Source of the DNA: JADHUC01 sp964617665
Lineage (GTDB): Bacteria > Planctomycetota > Planctomycetia > Pirellulales > Pirellulaceae
Assembly: GCA_964617665.1 (NCBI GenBank)
Contig: CAZUAH010000045.1
Span: forward strand, 1 to 44,655
DNA length: 44,655 nucleotides
Direction: 5' to 3'
The position numbers and the translations under genes are program-made. A model generated the notes under the pieces. It was not told the origin of the DNA. It did not search any database and worked only from the letters and a program-made list of their open reading frames with translations. Below are positions 8,864 through 17,899 of this stretch, piece after piece; position 1 is the first letter of the stretch, and each line of letters begins with the position of its first letter.

Positions 8864-10042
8864 ATGGCCGACTCAATGGACGAGCAAGGTGACGAGGACA
8901 CACCAGATGTTGGGGCTCGAATCGAACAGATTTGCGAGCAGATTGAAGAAATCTATGCGAGCAACCGCTACGCGAAAGTCACGGTCCGGCGACATTGGTC
9001 CAACCATAATCCGGCAATTTCCGGCAAACTCGCCAGGCCCTCAGCCTACCGCTGGTACCTGCAACGGGAGTTGTTGAGGCTCGCTCGTCGGGGAGCCGAG
9101 ATTGAGGTTGAACCATCTCGACAATGCATCGAATTGACCGATCCGACTCTGCTGAAGAGGATCGACGAGAGCGACTTGGATATCACGCGCAAGAAGCTCT
9201 TTCTGTTCGGGCCGGAACGCGTGGAGCTCTCGATAAAGCGTCTCGAACATTACACGGGCACCCGCGCTGAGAGCTTCCAACGTAATATCCTGTTGACGAA
9301 CTATCAAATGCATATGGACGCCTTCGAGACGATCTATCCGAAGTGCGAACGGCCATCGCGCCCAAATGTGCAGATGCCGGCCTATCACCACCGAACGGAC
9401 GACAATGGCGGGATCAGTATTGTCAACATTGGGGTCGGGCCATCGAACGCCAAGAACTGTACCGACCACCTCGCCGTGCTGCGGCCCGACGCAATGCTGA
9501 TGGTTGGTCATTGCGCGGGTGTGAGGAATCACCAGGACATCGGGGATTTCGTCTTGGCATCCGGTTACATGCGGGCCGACCGGCTGCTGGACGATGCTCT
9601 GCCTGCGGCCGTTCCTATCACTCCCAGCTTCCTACTAAATCGGTACCTGGTGAAGGTCCTGGAAGAAAGGAGCCTACCGTACCGAGTGGGCACCGTGTAC
9701 ACAACGGCTGACCGCAACTGGGAGTTGGCCCTGTCGGGAACCTTGGATGACCTAAAAGCGAGCCGCAGTATCGCCGTGGACATGGAATCCGCCACGGTGG
9801 CCGCCAACGGCTTCCGTTATCGAATTCCCAGTGCGACCCTGTTGTGCGTCTCTGACAAGCCACTGCACGGGACCCCCAAGCTTCCGGACGCGGCCCAGAG
9901 CTTTTACCAAGAGACCAAGAAGCAGCACATCGTCGTGGCCATCACCGCTATCGAGCTGGCCAAAAAGGACTTTCCAGGCGGTTTGCCCAATAGCGACATC
10001 CGGGCGCTCGATGAACCACTCATAGGTGGAGCTGACGCGTAA
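8864..10042 (+). CDS. amn: AMP nucleosidase
   Basis: The protein carries the signatures of AMP nucleosidase, which splits AMP into adenine and ribose 5-phosphate: HYTGTRAESFQ, VNIGVGPSNAKNCTDHLAV, MVGHCAG, IGDFVLASGYMRAD, DRNWEL, AVDMESATVAANG and LLCVSDKPLHGTPKLP. At 392 residues it is shorter than the E. coli enzyme (484), mainly in the N-terminal regulatory domain and a connecting segment. It has no signal peptide, so it is cytoplasmic, unlike nearly all its neighbours. The ATG lies seven bases after the stop of the GH32 gene, which suggests co-transcription. The link between nucleotide salvage and glycan breakdown is not obvious. Confidence 0.93.
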   Translation: MADSMDEQGDEDTPDVGARIEQICEQIEEIYASNRYAKVTVRRHWSNHNPAISGKLARPSAYRWYLQRELLRLARRGAEIEVEPSRQCIELTDPTLLKRIDESDLDITRKKLFLFGPERVELSIKRLEHYTGTRAESFQRNILLTNYQMHMDAFETIYPKCERPSRPNVQMPAYHHRTDDNGGISIVNIGVGPSNAKNCTDHLAVLRPDAMLMVGHCAGVRNHQDIGDFVLASGYMRADRLLDDALPAAVPITPSFLLNRYLVKVLEERSLPYRVGTVYTTADRNWELALSGTLDDLKASRSIAVDMESATVAANGFRYRIPSATLLCVSDKPLHGTPKLPDAAQSFYQETKKQHIVVAITAIELAKKDFPGGLPNSDIRALDEPLIGGADA

Positions 10043-10114
10043 CGAATACCTGTGAGTGTCGTTTGTGCCATCGTTCGAGTTGCCAGAGAGAACCCAAGCT
10101 GAGCAAAAGTGCAA

Positions 10115-11722
10115 ATGAGTAGAAATCGTCCCGAGATGTTAGTCATCACATGCGCACTTGCCGTCCTTGGTATCGCGGGTGCACAGGCCAGGGCTAAACC
10201 CAATGTCGTGCTGATTGTCTGCGACGATCTGAACGACTATGTCACCGGTATGGGCGGGCATCCGCAGGCGAGGACGCCGAATGTGGAGAAGCTGGCCCGG
10301 TCCGGCGTCGCGTTCAAGCGGGCCTACAGCAATAACCCAGTGTGCGCACCATCGCGATCCAGTTTCTTGACTGGCATCTACCCGCACACGTCCGGCAATC
10401 TCTTCTGGGACAAGTGGTTTCAGAATCCAGTCCTGAAGAATTCCAGGACGATCATGGAACATTTCCGCGCCAACGGCTACCACGTCGTCGGCTCCGGCAA
10501 ACTCATGCATCACCATCAGCCGTCGGTGTGGAGCGAGTTTAAGCACAAGGCCGATTACGGGCCGTTTGTTTTCAACGGCAAGGAGCGCATCGCGCATCCC
10601 TCGGTGCCAGAGCCCTTCCACGGTATCGGTCCAGTCGACGGTTCGTTTGCGGCTCTGGACGATGTTCCGTTTGCCGACGACGGCAATCCGCAAACAGGTT
10701 GGATCTACGGCACCTGGGGAAAGACGCGGCCGTTGCGATACACGGACGAGAATAATCGCGATCCGACTCCGGATGAACGTAATGCCGCTTGGGCAGCCGA
10801 CCGCATCAAACAGTTTGCGACACAGCAAGACGACAAGCCGTTCTTCCTGGCCATCGGCTTCATCCGCCCGCATACGCCGCTGCACGTGCCCAGGAAGTAT
10901 TTTGACATATTCCCGCGTGAATCACTGGAACTGCCCTTGATCAAGCCGGACGATGGCGACGACTGTCACTATGCCGGCGTACTCGACCCGGAGCAGAAGG
11001 GCTTGAGATACTTCCGCCTTCTGAAGGAATCCTACCCTGATCTGGATTCCGGATTGAAGAACTTTACCCAGGCGTACCTGGCCTGTGTGACCGCGGTCGA
11101 CGATTGCATCGGTCAGGTCGTCAATGCCGTCGACAACAGCCCTTTGAAGGGCAACACCATCATCGTCGTCACCAGTGATCACGGCTGGCAAATGGGGCAG
11201 AAGGACTACCTGTTCAAAAACTCGCCCTGGGAGGAAAGCACCCGAGTGCCTCTAGTGATTCGAGCTCCGGGCATGGCGAAGCCGGGAGGGATCGCAGAAC
11301 ATCCCGTATCTCTCATTGATTTGTACCCCACGCTTATCGACCTGTGCGGTCTGGAAGGAGATACTCGCAAGAACAAGATGGGCGCGCCGCTGGACGGTTA
11401 CAGCGTGCGTCCGTTTCTAGAAGATCCAGAGAACGGACGATGGGAAGGGCCCGACGGCGCGTTGTCCATGGTCTTCCTCGGACAATCCCGAAAGAAGTAC
11501 TCCGCGGAGGAAAGAAAGCAACTCAGCAGTCAGCACTGGACGATCCGCACCAAACGCTGGCGTTACATCCGTTATAACAATGGCGCCGAAGAACTGTACG
11601 ACCACGATAACGACCCGTGCGAGTGGGTGAATCTGGCAAATTCACCCGAGCATGCGGCCATCAATGATTCGCTACACAAGAAAATGCTGGAGATGCGGGA
11701 CGGATTACGAGGTGATTTATGA
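10115..11722 (+). CDS. Secreted sulfatase, iduronate-2-sulfatase-like
   Basis: Sulfatase (PF00884) of the Cys type: after a signal peptide (LVITCALAVLGIAGAQARA) come PNVVLIVCDDLNDY with the metal-binding Asp pair, and NPVCAPSRSSFLTG, where C77 is the residue converted to formylglycine. HTPLHVP and TSDHGWQMGQK supply further metal and sulfate ligands. The pattern DDLNDYVTGMGGHPQ with PHTSGN resembles iduronate-2-sulfatases and their bacterial relatives, but substrate cannot be read from sequence. The ATG at 10115 is preferred; a GTG six bases upstream is the alternative. Its stop overlaps the start of the next sulfatase (ATGA), so the two are translationally coupled. It would need a formylglycine-generating or anSME enzyme, absent from this window. 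Confidence 0.93.
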   Translation: MSRNRPEMLVITCALAVLGIAGAQARAKPNVVLIVCDDLNDYVTGMGGHPQARTPNVEKLARSGVAFKRAYSNNPVCAPSRSSFLTGIYPHTSGNLFWDKWFQNPVLKNSRTIMEHFRANGYHVVGSGKLMHHHQPSVWSEFKHKADYGPFVFNGKERIAHPSVPEPFHGIGPVDGSFAALDDVPFADDGNPQTGWIYGTWGKTRPLRYTDENNRDPTPDERNAAWAADRIKQFATQQDDKPFFLAIGFIRPHTPLHVPRKYFDIFPRESLELPLIKPDDGDDCHYAGVLDPEQKGLRYFRLLKESYPDLDSGLKNFTQAYLACVTAVDDCIGQVVNAVDNSPLKGNTIIVVTSDHGWQMGQKDYLFKNSPWEESTRVPLVIRAPGMAKPGGIAEHPVSLIDLYPTLIDLCGLEGDTRKNKMGAPLDGYSVRPFLEDPENGRWEGPDGALSMVFLGQSRKKYSAEERKQLSSQHWTIRTKRWRYIRYNNGAEELYDHDNDPCEWVNLANSPEHAAINDSLHKKMLEMRDGLRGDL

Positions 11723-13131
11723 AATATAGACCGGTATTGACCATCGCGGTCATCGCACTATTGCCATGTTGCGTGCAGGCGGCGCAGCCCAACGTGATAA
11801 TCATTCTATCCGATGATGCGGGGTACGCGGATTTTGGAGTAACGGGAGGCACACTCGTGCCGACGCCGCACATTGACCGGCTGGCGAAGGAAGGGATTTT
11901 CTGTTCGCAGGGTTACGTCACGGCATCGACGTGTACGCCTTCGCGCATGGGCTTGATGTCAGGACGATACCAGCAACGTTTTGGGGCGGAGTGCAATGTG
12001 CCGACGATCCCAACGCCCGGATATACGAAAGAGGATCTAGGTCTGGATACCGGCCAGCGGACGTTGGGGGATGTGATGAAGACGCAAGGATATCGCACCG
12101 TGGCCATCGGCAAGTGGCATCTGGGCGAGTTGTCGAAGTATCATCCCAACCGCCGCGGTTTCGATGAATTCTACGGATTCCTTGGCGGGTCGCGTTCGTA
12201 CTGGCCATTGAAGAAACCGGGGCGTGGGACGGCTATCCGGCGCAATGATGAACCGGTGGACGAGTTGTCGGAGATCACCTATTTGACCGACGATTTCACG
12301 GACGCGGCAATGGACTTCATCGACCGGAATCAGAAGCACCCATTTTTCGTCTATTTGTCATACAACGCAGTGCATGGACCGTTCCATGCAAAGGAAGAGG
12401 ATCTGGAACAGTGTCCCAAGATCGAGCCGAAGAATCGTTGGATGGTTTCGGCAATGACCAAGTCGATGGACGACAACATCGGGCGATTGCTGGCGCAACT
12501 GGACAGACTGGATTTGACGGAAGACACGCTGATTGTGTTTTTGAATGATAACGGAGGCACTCAGGGGACCGCGCATTTCAATGGCTCGTTGCGTGGTTTC
12601 AAGGGCACGTATTGGGAAGGAGGCATCCGAGTACCATTCATCGTGTCATGGCCAGCTCAATTGCCGAAGGGAAAACGCTTCGACCACCCGGTGTCTGCCC
12701 TGGACCTGTTGCCAACATGTTTGGCAGCCGGTGGTGGAAAGGTAGACCCGGCGTGGGGAATGGACGGCGTGAACCTGCTACCCTATTTCAAAGGCCAACG
12801 TGAGGGCGCACCGCATGAGACGCTGTTCTGGCGGTTCTGGCGCGTGACGGTAGCTCGCGAAGGTGCATGGAAGCTGTTGCGCGTCGCCGAGCATCCTCTG
12901 AAAGAGAAGCGAAAGCTTCTTGCGCCGCTGATGTTGATCAACCTGGAAGATGATCCGGGAGAAACAACAGACCTGGCTGCCGAGTTTCCCGATAAGACGC
13001 AGTCCCTGTTACAGAAGATGGAATCTTGGGAAGAACCACTCGCGCAACCGCGCTGGTACGACGGTTCGAACTGGAAGCATTGGCAGGAAGAACAACTGAA
13101 GAACCACAAAATGACGCGAACGGAGAAGTGA
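11719..13131 (+). CDS. Secreted arylsulfatase-like sulfatase
   Basis: 470 residues with a signal peptide ending around QAA, IIILSDDAGYADFG (metal-binding Asp residues), STCTPSRMGLMSGRYQ with formylglycine precursor C72, VAIGKWHLG, VFLNDNGGTQG and LRGFKGTYWEGG. This is the common arylsulfatase/N-acetylgalactosamine-6-sulfatase-like subgroup and clearly differs from the gene before it. The start overlaps the previous stop by four bases, and the stop overlaps the next start by one (TGATG), so three sulfatases form a coupled set. Fairly AT-rich third positions in the first half differ slightly from its neighbours, by eye only. Confidence 0.93.
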   Translation: MKYRPVLTIAVIALLPCCVQAAQPNVIIILSDDAGYADFGVTGGTLVPTPHIDRLAKEGIFCSQGYVTASTCTPSRMGLMSGRYQQRFGAECNVPTIPTPGYTKEDLGLDTGQRTLGDVMKTQGYRTVAIGKWHLGELSKYHPNRRGFDEFYGFLGGSRSYWPLKKPGRGTAIRRNDEPVDELSEITYLTDDFTDAAMDFIDRNQKHPFFVYLSYNAVHGPFHAKEEDLEQCPKIEPKNRWMVSAMTKSMDDNIGRLLAQLDRLDLTEDTLIVFLNDNGGTQGTAHFNGSLRGFKGTYWEGGIRVPFIVSWPAQLPKGKRFDHPVSALDLLPTCLAAGGGKVDPAWGMDGVNLLPYFKGQREGAPHETLFWRFWRVTVAREGAWKLLRVAEHPLKEKRKLLAPLMLINLEDDPGETTDLAAEFPDKTQSLLQKMESWEEPLAQPRWYDGSNWKHWQEEQLKNHKMTRTEK

Positions 13132-14570
13132 TGACTGGGAGACATGTGAATAGGATCGGGATCGCTATCATGGGCTTGACGCTTGTGGCCTTGACAGCCA
13201 CTTGGTCGGTGCCCGCTTGGTCGGCAGAGCCAGCCGCGATGCCCAATTTTGTCGTCATCTTCTGTGATGACCTCGGCTACGGCGACCTTGGCTGTTACGG
13301 TTCGACCAAGAATCGCACACCCAATATCGATCAGCTTTCGCAGGAAGGGATGCGTTTTACGGATTTCTATTCGTCCAGTCCCGTATGCACTCCTTCGCGC
13401 GCCAGCCTACTGACGGGCTGCTACCCGCGACGGGTGGGGATGCACGAGGACTTCACTGGGCACTGGGTGCTAATTCCCCGTAGTCGACGCGGGCTTCACC
13501 CGGACGAGGTGACCGTGGCGGAGGCTTTGAAGACGCAAGGGTATGCCACGGCCTGCATCGGGAAGTGGCACTTGGGCGATCAGCCGGAGCATCTGCCGAC
13601 GCGCCACGGATTCGATTCGTATTATGGAATTCCATATTCGAACGACATGCAATCGCGAGGACGAGGCGATCCGCCTTTGCCGTTGGTTCAGCAAGAGAAG
13701 GTAATCGAAGCACCTGCCGATCAGGCGACGTTGACTCAACGGTATACGCGGCAGGCGATCGCCTTCATCGAGGCGAATCAGTCAAAGCCGTTCTTCCTGT
13801 ATCTTCCTCATACCTTTCCGCACCTGCCGCTATTCGCCTCGCCAGACTTTCACGGGAAAAGCGCGAACGGTCGGTACGGTGACACCGTCGAGGAGATCGA
13901 TTGGTCCACGGGCGAAATCCTCCAGTGCCTGGATCGACTCGAACTGGCCGACAGGACGTTGGTGTTGTTCACCTCCGACAACGGGTCGAACGGTCGCAAC
14001 GGCGGATCAAACGCGCCTCTGGCTGGAGCCAAGGGATCGACGATGGAAGGCGGAATGCGAGTGCCGATGATCGCCCGTTGGCCCGGCACCATTCCGGCCG
14101 GCTCGACCTGCTCCGAGCTCACAACGACGATGGATGTGCTGCCAACATTTTGTGCCCTGGCCGACGCAGAGTTGCCTCGAGCAACAATCGATGGTTTCGA
14201 CATCACACCGTTGCTGACTGGCGTGGAGGGCGCAGTCTCTTCGTACGAATCGCTGTTTTACTATCGCCGCCGCCAACTTCAGGCAGTTCGCTGGGGGGAC
14301 TGGAAGTACCACCTTGAACTTGAACAAACTCATCCCAATTGGACTTCACCAGAGCCCACGGCAAAGGGACGCGCTGGGAGGTTGGTGAATCTGAAAACCG
14401 ATCTGAGAGAAACCACCGACGTCACTGCGCAGAATCCTGAAGTGATGAAGCGAATGAAGGCACTGATCGAGCAAGCCACCGCCCGCCTGGGAAATGGCAA
14501 ACAACAGGGTACCGACCAGCGGCAAGCCAAGACCCTACAATCCTCTTTTCCGATGGTGTTGGGCGAATGA
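13131..14570 (+). CDS. Secreted arylsulfatase, third of a coupled set
   Basis: 479 residues from the ATG at 13131, which shares a base with the preceding stop (TGATG) and follows GGAGAAG. A signal peptide runs to about AWSA, then VVIFCDDLGYGDLGCYG, SPVCTPSRASLLTG with formylglycine precursor C86, IGKWHLGDQPEHLP, LFTSDNGSNGRNGGSN and AKGSTMEGGMRVP. The end has the typical RWGDWKYHL and VNLKTDLRETTDV motifs. The order and spacing match arylsulfatase A-like enzymes. With the two genes before it and the fused sulfatase at the window start, four sulfatases serve this locus, which points to several different sulfate positions on the substrate. Confidence 0.93.
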   Translation: MTGRHVNRIGIAIMGLTLVALTATWSVPAWSAEPAAMPNFVVIFCDDLGYGDLGCYGSTKNRTPNIDQLSQEGMRFTDFYSSSPVCTPSRASLLTGCYPRRVGMHEDFTGHWVLIPRSRRGLHPDEVTVAEALKTQGYATACIGKWHLGDQPEHLPTRHGFDSYYGIPYSNDMQSRGRGDPPLPLVQQEKVIEAPADQATLTQRYTRQAIAFIEANQSKPFFLYLPHTFPHLPLFASPDFHGKSANGRYGDTVEEIDWSTGEILQCLDRLELADRTLVLFTSDNGSNGRNGGSNAPLAGAKGSTMEGGMRVPMIARWPGTIPAGSTCSELTTTMDVLPTFCALADAELPRATIDGFDITPLLTGVEGAVSSYESLFYYRRRQLQAVRWGDWKYHLELEQTHPNWTSPEPTAKGRAGRLVNLKTDLRETTDVTAQNPEVMKRMKALIEQATARLGNGKQQGTDQRQAKTLQSSFPMVLGE

Positions 14571-14672
14571 CCAGAAACGACGAGTGTTGTGCAAGCAGAC
14601 GTGGCTCCTGGGGCCAGATCCAATGCATGTTCATTCCTGAGTAATCCGACTCCGACCACGAAAGGCAGGCAA

Positions 14673-17069
14673 ATGCGCAATACATTTGCGACGATCGTGA
14701 TACTAGCCGCGGTATCTTCGGCCACAATGGCAATCGCACAAACCGGCTCCGATCCCGTGATCGAAAACCAGCGGCTTCGCATCACCGTCAATCGGGCAAG
14801 CAATACGTTCCTGATGCAACACCATGACACCGGGAAAGACTTTGTGAAGGCGGCGTCTCTTGCCCGGCCCATTGCATCGATCGCTGCCGTGCAAGACGTG
14901 GGCGATCCCATTTGGGGACCAGGCCGGGAGATTCTGATCAATCACTCGGGTGGTTGGACGACTTCGCTGCGGTTGTTTCAGGATCACCCCTTCCTGCACC
15001 TGCATACGACGACACATAACGAGGATGAAAATCCGCTGGTAACAGCCTCGCTTGAACTGCTCGAGTTTGAGGTCGATCTTGGCCGGCCGATCGAGAAACT
15101 GAAATCCTTTGGGACGGGCTTCCTCAAGCCGCTCAACGAGGCGCCAGGCAGTTTCTCGTTTGCTGCGGTCGTCCATCCGGAATCCCGCAACGGGATGGTT
15201 GCCGCGTGCCTGACGCACGAACGGGGCAGTGGCGTGTTCTTCACCGAGGCGGACGATGACAAGGTGCGCATCAAGACGCGGATCGATTTCGGCCGTTACC
15301 AGGTCCAAACGGGCAAGTCACGCAAGACGGAGACACTGTTGATTGGCTACTTCGATGATGCCCGCCTCGGTCTGGAAGCATACGCCGAGGCCGTCGCCAA
15401 GCAGTACGACATTCAGCTACCACCTCAACCGGCCGTCTACTGCACGTGGTATCATGCAGGAGCGTCGGACGAGACGCGACTGCTCGATAACGCTCGGTTT
15501 GCGGATAGGGAACTCCGTCCGTACGGGCTTTCCGTCATGCAAATCGACGACAAATGGCAACGACGGCTTCCGGCCGACTTCCCCTACGACGGAAATGTGA
15601 AGAACATCAAGGGAGTGGGGCCGATTAAGGTCTTCGTTGATGCGAACGACAGTTTCCCAAGCGGCATGCAGTACACGGCTGACCAGATGGCCAAACGTGG
15701 TTTGACGGCGGGCATCTGGTTCATGCCCTTTGCTGGCACGTACAACAATCCCTACTTCACTGATCGGCAGGAGGTGTTCGCTAAGTGGGACGACGGCGCG
15801 CCGATCGTCACACGATGGTCGGGGACTTTGCTTGACATGTCGCATCCCAGAACACAAGCGTTCGTGCACGAGCGTGTGAAGCGGATCGCCGATTGGGGCT
15901 ATCGCTATTTCAAACTCGACGGCATGCACACCGGCGCGGTAACGCACAACGTGTACGTCAACACGGGTTACGCGACGGACGGCCGCTGGCTCAACTCGCC
16001 AAACTTCATCGGACAGCAGACGGGCCCTGGTACCAGCACGTCCACAAAGCCATCCCAGGCACTGCACGACCCGAACATGACGCACATCGAGGCGTATCGC
16101 AAGGGGCTTCAGATCGTCCGCGAGGCCGCGCCCGGCGTGTTTATCCTTGGCTGCAACGTCTCACAGAACATGCGGTCCATGGGCGGATCGTTCGGTCTGA
16201 TCGACGCCATGCGCATCGGGCCGGATAACGGCGGGGCGGGACGCGGAAGTTGGGGAGCCGTGTGCAAGGGAGCCCGACACGGAAGCAATCTCTACTTCCT
16301 CAATCGCCGCGTGTGGCATAACGATCCAGATCCGGTCTACGTCCGCCCATCCAATTCGCTCGAATCGGCCCGGATCATGGTCTCCTGGGTGGCGGTCACG
16401 GGGAGCATGCTCACCACGAGCTACCAGTTTGCTGAACTGCCACCCGAGCGACTTGACCTTCTGAAACGCTGCATGCCGTCGCACACTGCAGTCGCCCGGC
16501 CGGTCGATCTATTCGAGTCCGATCCGCCGACAACCTGGCTGGTGACCGACACCAGCCGCGATGTTCGCCGCGACGTGATCGGCTTGTTCAACTGGAATGA
16601 AAAAGAACCGATCGAGATCGCGTACGATATGAGTAGATTGGGGCTCGACCCGAAAATCACGCACGTGGCGTTTGACTTCTGGGAGAAGAAGTTCGTCAAG
16701 TCGATCCGCGGTACGCTGAAGCAAACGCTGCCGGGCGGCACCTGCCGCGTCCTGGCGATACGTCCGGCGGCCGATCATCCCCAACTGCTGAGCACGTCAC
16801 GCCACATTGCCCAATGCGTCGTCGACGTGCTTCAAGAAAATTGGGATCCCACCACCAAGACCCTCAGCGGTACGAGCCGTGTTGTGGCGGGCGATCCGTA
16901 CGAATTGCGCATTGCGCTGCCGACCGGGATACAGTGGAAAGTGCGCAAGGCAACGCTCGGCACGCACAAGCTAGAAGTCGTCGAGGCTACGGACCAAGGC
17001 ATTCGCCTTGAATGTACGCCAGAGGCGGGTGGCGACACGGAATGGACTGTTCAGTTTCTGAGTCAATAA
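14673..17069 (+). CDS. GH36-like alpha-galactosidase (clan GH-D)
   Basis: 798 residues with a signal peptide (MRNTFATIVILAAVSSATMA). An N-terminal beta-supersandwich (residues 25-260) precedes a TIM barrel of melibiase type: MQIDDKWQ, LTAGIWFMPF, YRYFKLDGMH with nucleophile D416 in the KLD motif, and DAMRIGPDNGG with probable acid/base D518. An all-beta C-terminal domain follows. Clan GH-D enzymes of this shape act on alpha-galactosides and sometimes other alpha-linked sugars. Start ATG 14673 has AAAGGCAGG in front; the longer frame from 14589 lacks such a site and would hide the signal peptide. It sits between the sulfatases and an SDR gene, consistent with cutting the desulfated chain. Confidence 0.85.
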   Translation: MRNTFATIVILAAVSSATMAIAQTGSDPVIENQRLRITVNRASNTFLMQHHDTGKDFVKAASLARPIASIAAVQDVGDPIWGPGREILINHSGGWTTSLRLFQDHPFLHLHTTTHNEDENPLVTASLELLEFEVDLGRPIEKLKSFGTGFLKPLNEAPGSFSFAAVVHPESRNGMVAACLTHERGSGVFFTEADDDKVRIKTRIDFGRYQVQTGKSRKTETLLIGYFDDARLGLEAYAEAVAKQYDIQLPPQPAVYCTWYHAGASDETRLLDNARFADRELRPYGLSVMQIDDKWQRRLPADFPYDGNVKNIKGVGPIKVFVDANDSFPSGMQYTADQMAKRGLTAGIWFMPFAGTYNNPYFTDRQEVFAKWDDGAPIVTRWSGTLLDMSHPRTQAFVHERVKRIADWGYRYFKLDGMHTGAVTHNVYVNTGYATDGRWLNSPNFIGQQTGPGTSTSTKPSQALHDPNMTHIEAYRKGLQIVREAAPGVFILGCNVSQNMRSMGGSFGLIDAMRIGPDNGGAGRGSWGAVCKGARHGSNLYFLNRRVWHNDPDPVYVRPSNSLESARIMVSWVAVTGSMLTTSYQFAELPPERLDLLKRCMPSHTAVARPVDLFESDPPTTWLVTDTSRDVRRDVIGLFNWNEKEPIEIAYDMSRLGLDPKITHVAFDFWEKKFVKSIRGTLKQTLPGGTCRVLAIRPAADHPQLLSTSRHIAQCVVDVLQENWDPTTKTLSGTSRVVAGDPYELRIALPTGIQWKVRKATLGTHKLEVVEATDQGIRLECTPEAGGDTEWTVQFLSQ

Positions 17070-17100
17070 TGCACGCAATAAGCTTGGGGGAGATGCAAGC

Positions 17101-17847
17101 ATGGGCAATCCCATTTCCGTTCTGGTTACGGGGTCCACGGGACGCGTGGGAAAGGCGGCGTGCGAAGGATTGCTGGCACACGGCCACAACGTGCGTGGGT
17201 TTGATATTCGTGAATCGGTAGGTGTCGAGGATGCTGTCGTTGGCGACATTTCGGAACGTTCAGATGTCCGCGCCGCTATGGCAGGCATCGAGGTTGTCGT
17301 TCACCTCGCGGCCACGCCAGATGAAGACGACTTCGTTAGCAAGCTGCTCCCCAATAACATCGTAGGGCTCTTCAACGTCCTGGAATGTGCACGAGAGGCC
17401 AATGTCCGTCGGGTCGTTCTTGCCAGTTCGGGGCAGGTCGTGATGGGACACGAAGGTCCGTGGCCGATCACAACGGAAATGCCGTTCAGCCCAAGGAATT
17501 GGTACGCCTCGGCGAAAGTCATGGCCGAGGTCGTAGGGCAGGTTTACGCTCACGAGCATGGCCTAAGCATCATCGTCGCCCGGCTTGGATGGTGTCCGCG
17601 CGACAAGGACCACGCTCACGCATTGTCGCTGGACGAATTCGGCAAAGACGTCTATTTCAGCCCCACGGACGCAAGCCGTTTCTTTGCTTGCGCCGTCGAG
17701 GCTCAGCTAGGCACCAATTACTGTGTCGTCTTCGCCACCAGCAAGCCAATACGAAAGGCACGATACGACATAACTACAGCCAGGGTGCTTCTGGGTTACG
17801 AACCGCAAGACACATGGCCGGCGGGAACAGAAATAGTCTACGAGTGA
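17101..17847 (+). CDS. NAD(P)-dependent epimerase/dehydratase, uronate dehydrogenase-like
   Basis: 248-residue extended SDR without a signal peptide, so cytoplasmic. VTGSTGRVG near the N-terminus is the TGxxGxxG nucleotide-binding loop. HLAAT, LASSGQV and NWYASAKVMAEV with the catalytic pair Y135/K139 follow, then RLGWCPRD and YFSPTDASRFF. The size and the RLG-to-SPTDASR pattern recall uronate dehydrogenases, which oxidise glucuronate or galacturonate to the lactone, but sugar-nucleotide epimerases share the fold. GGGGGAG lies before the ATG. The gap to the alpha-galactosidase gene is 31 bases, so it is probably an operon member acting on a released sugar. Confidence 0.8.
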   Translation: MGNPISVLVTGSTGRVGKAACEGLLAHGHNVRGFDIRESVGVEDAVVGDISERSDVRAAMAGIEVVVHLAATPDEDDFVSKLLPNNIVGLFNVLECAREANVRRVVLASSGQVVMGHEGPWPITTEMPFSPRNWYASAKVMAEVVGQVYAHEHGLSIIVARLGWCPRDKDHAHALSLDEFGKDVYFSPTDASRFFACAVEAQLGTNYCVVFATSKPIRKARYDITTARVLLGYEPQDTWPAGTEIVYE

Positions 17848-17899
17848 TCGACCACACCATTGTTGGACCATTGCTCTATTTGTAATTGACAGGGAGAGA

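Noticed and set aside
10139..10885. Minus-strand open frame of 248 codons
   Set aside because: It is a shadow of the sulfatase at 10115, with no protein-family resemblance.
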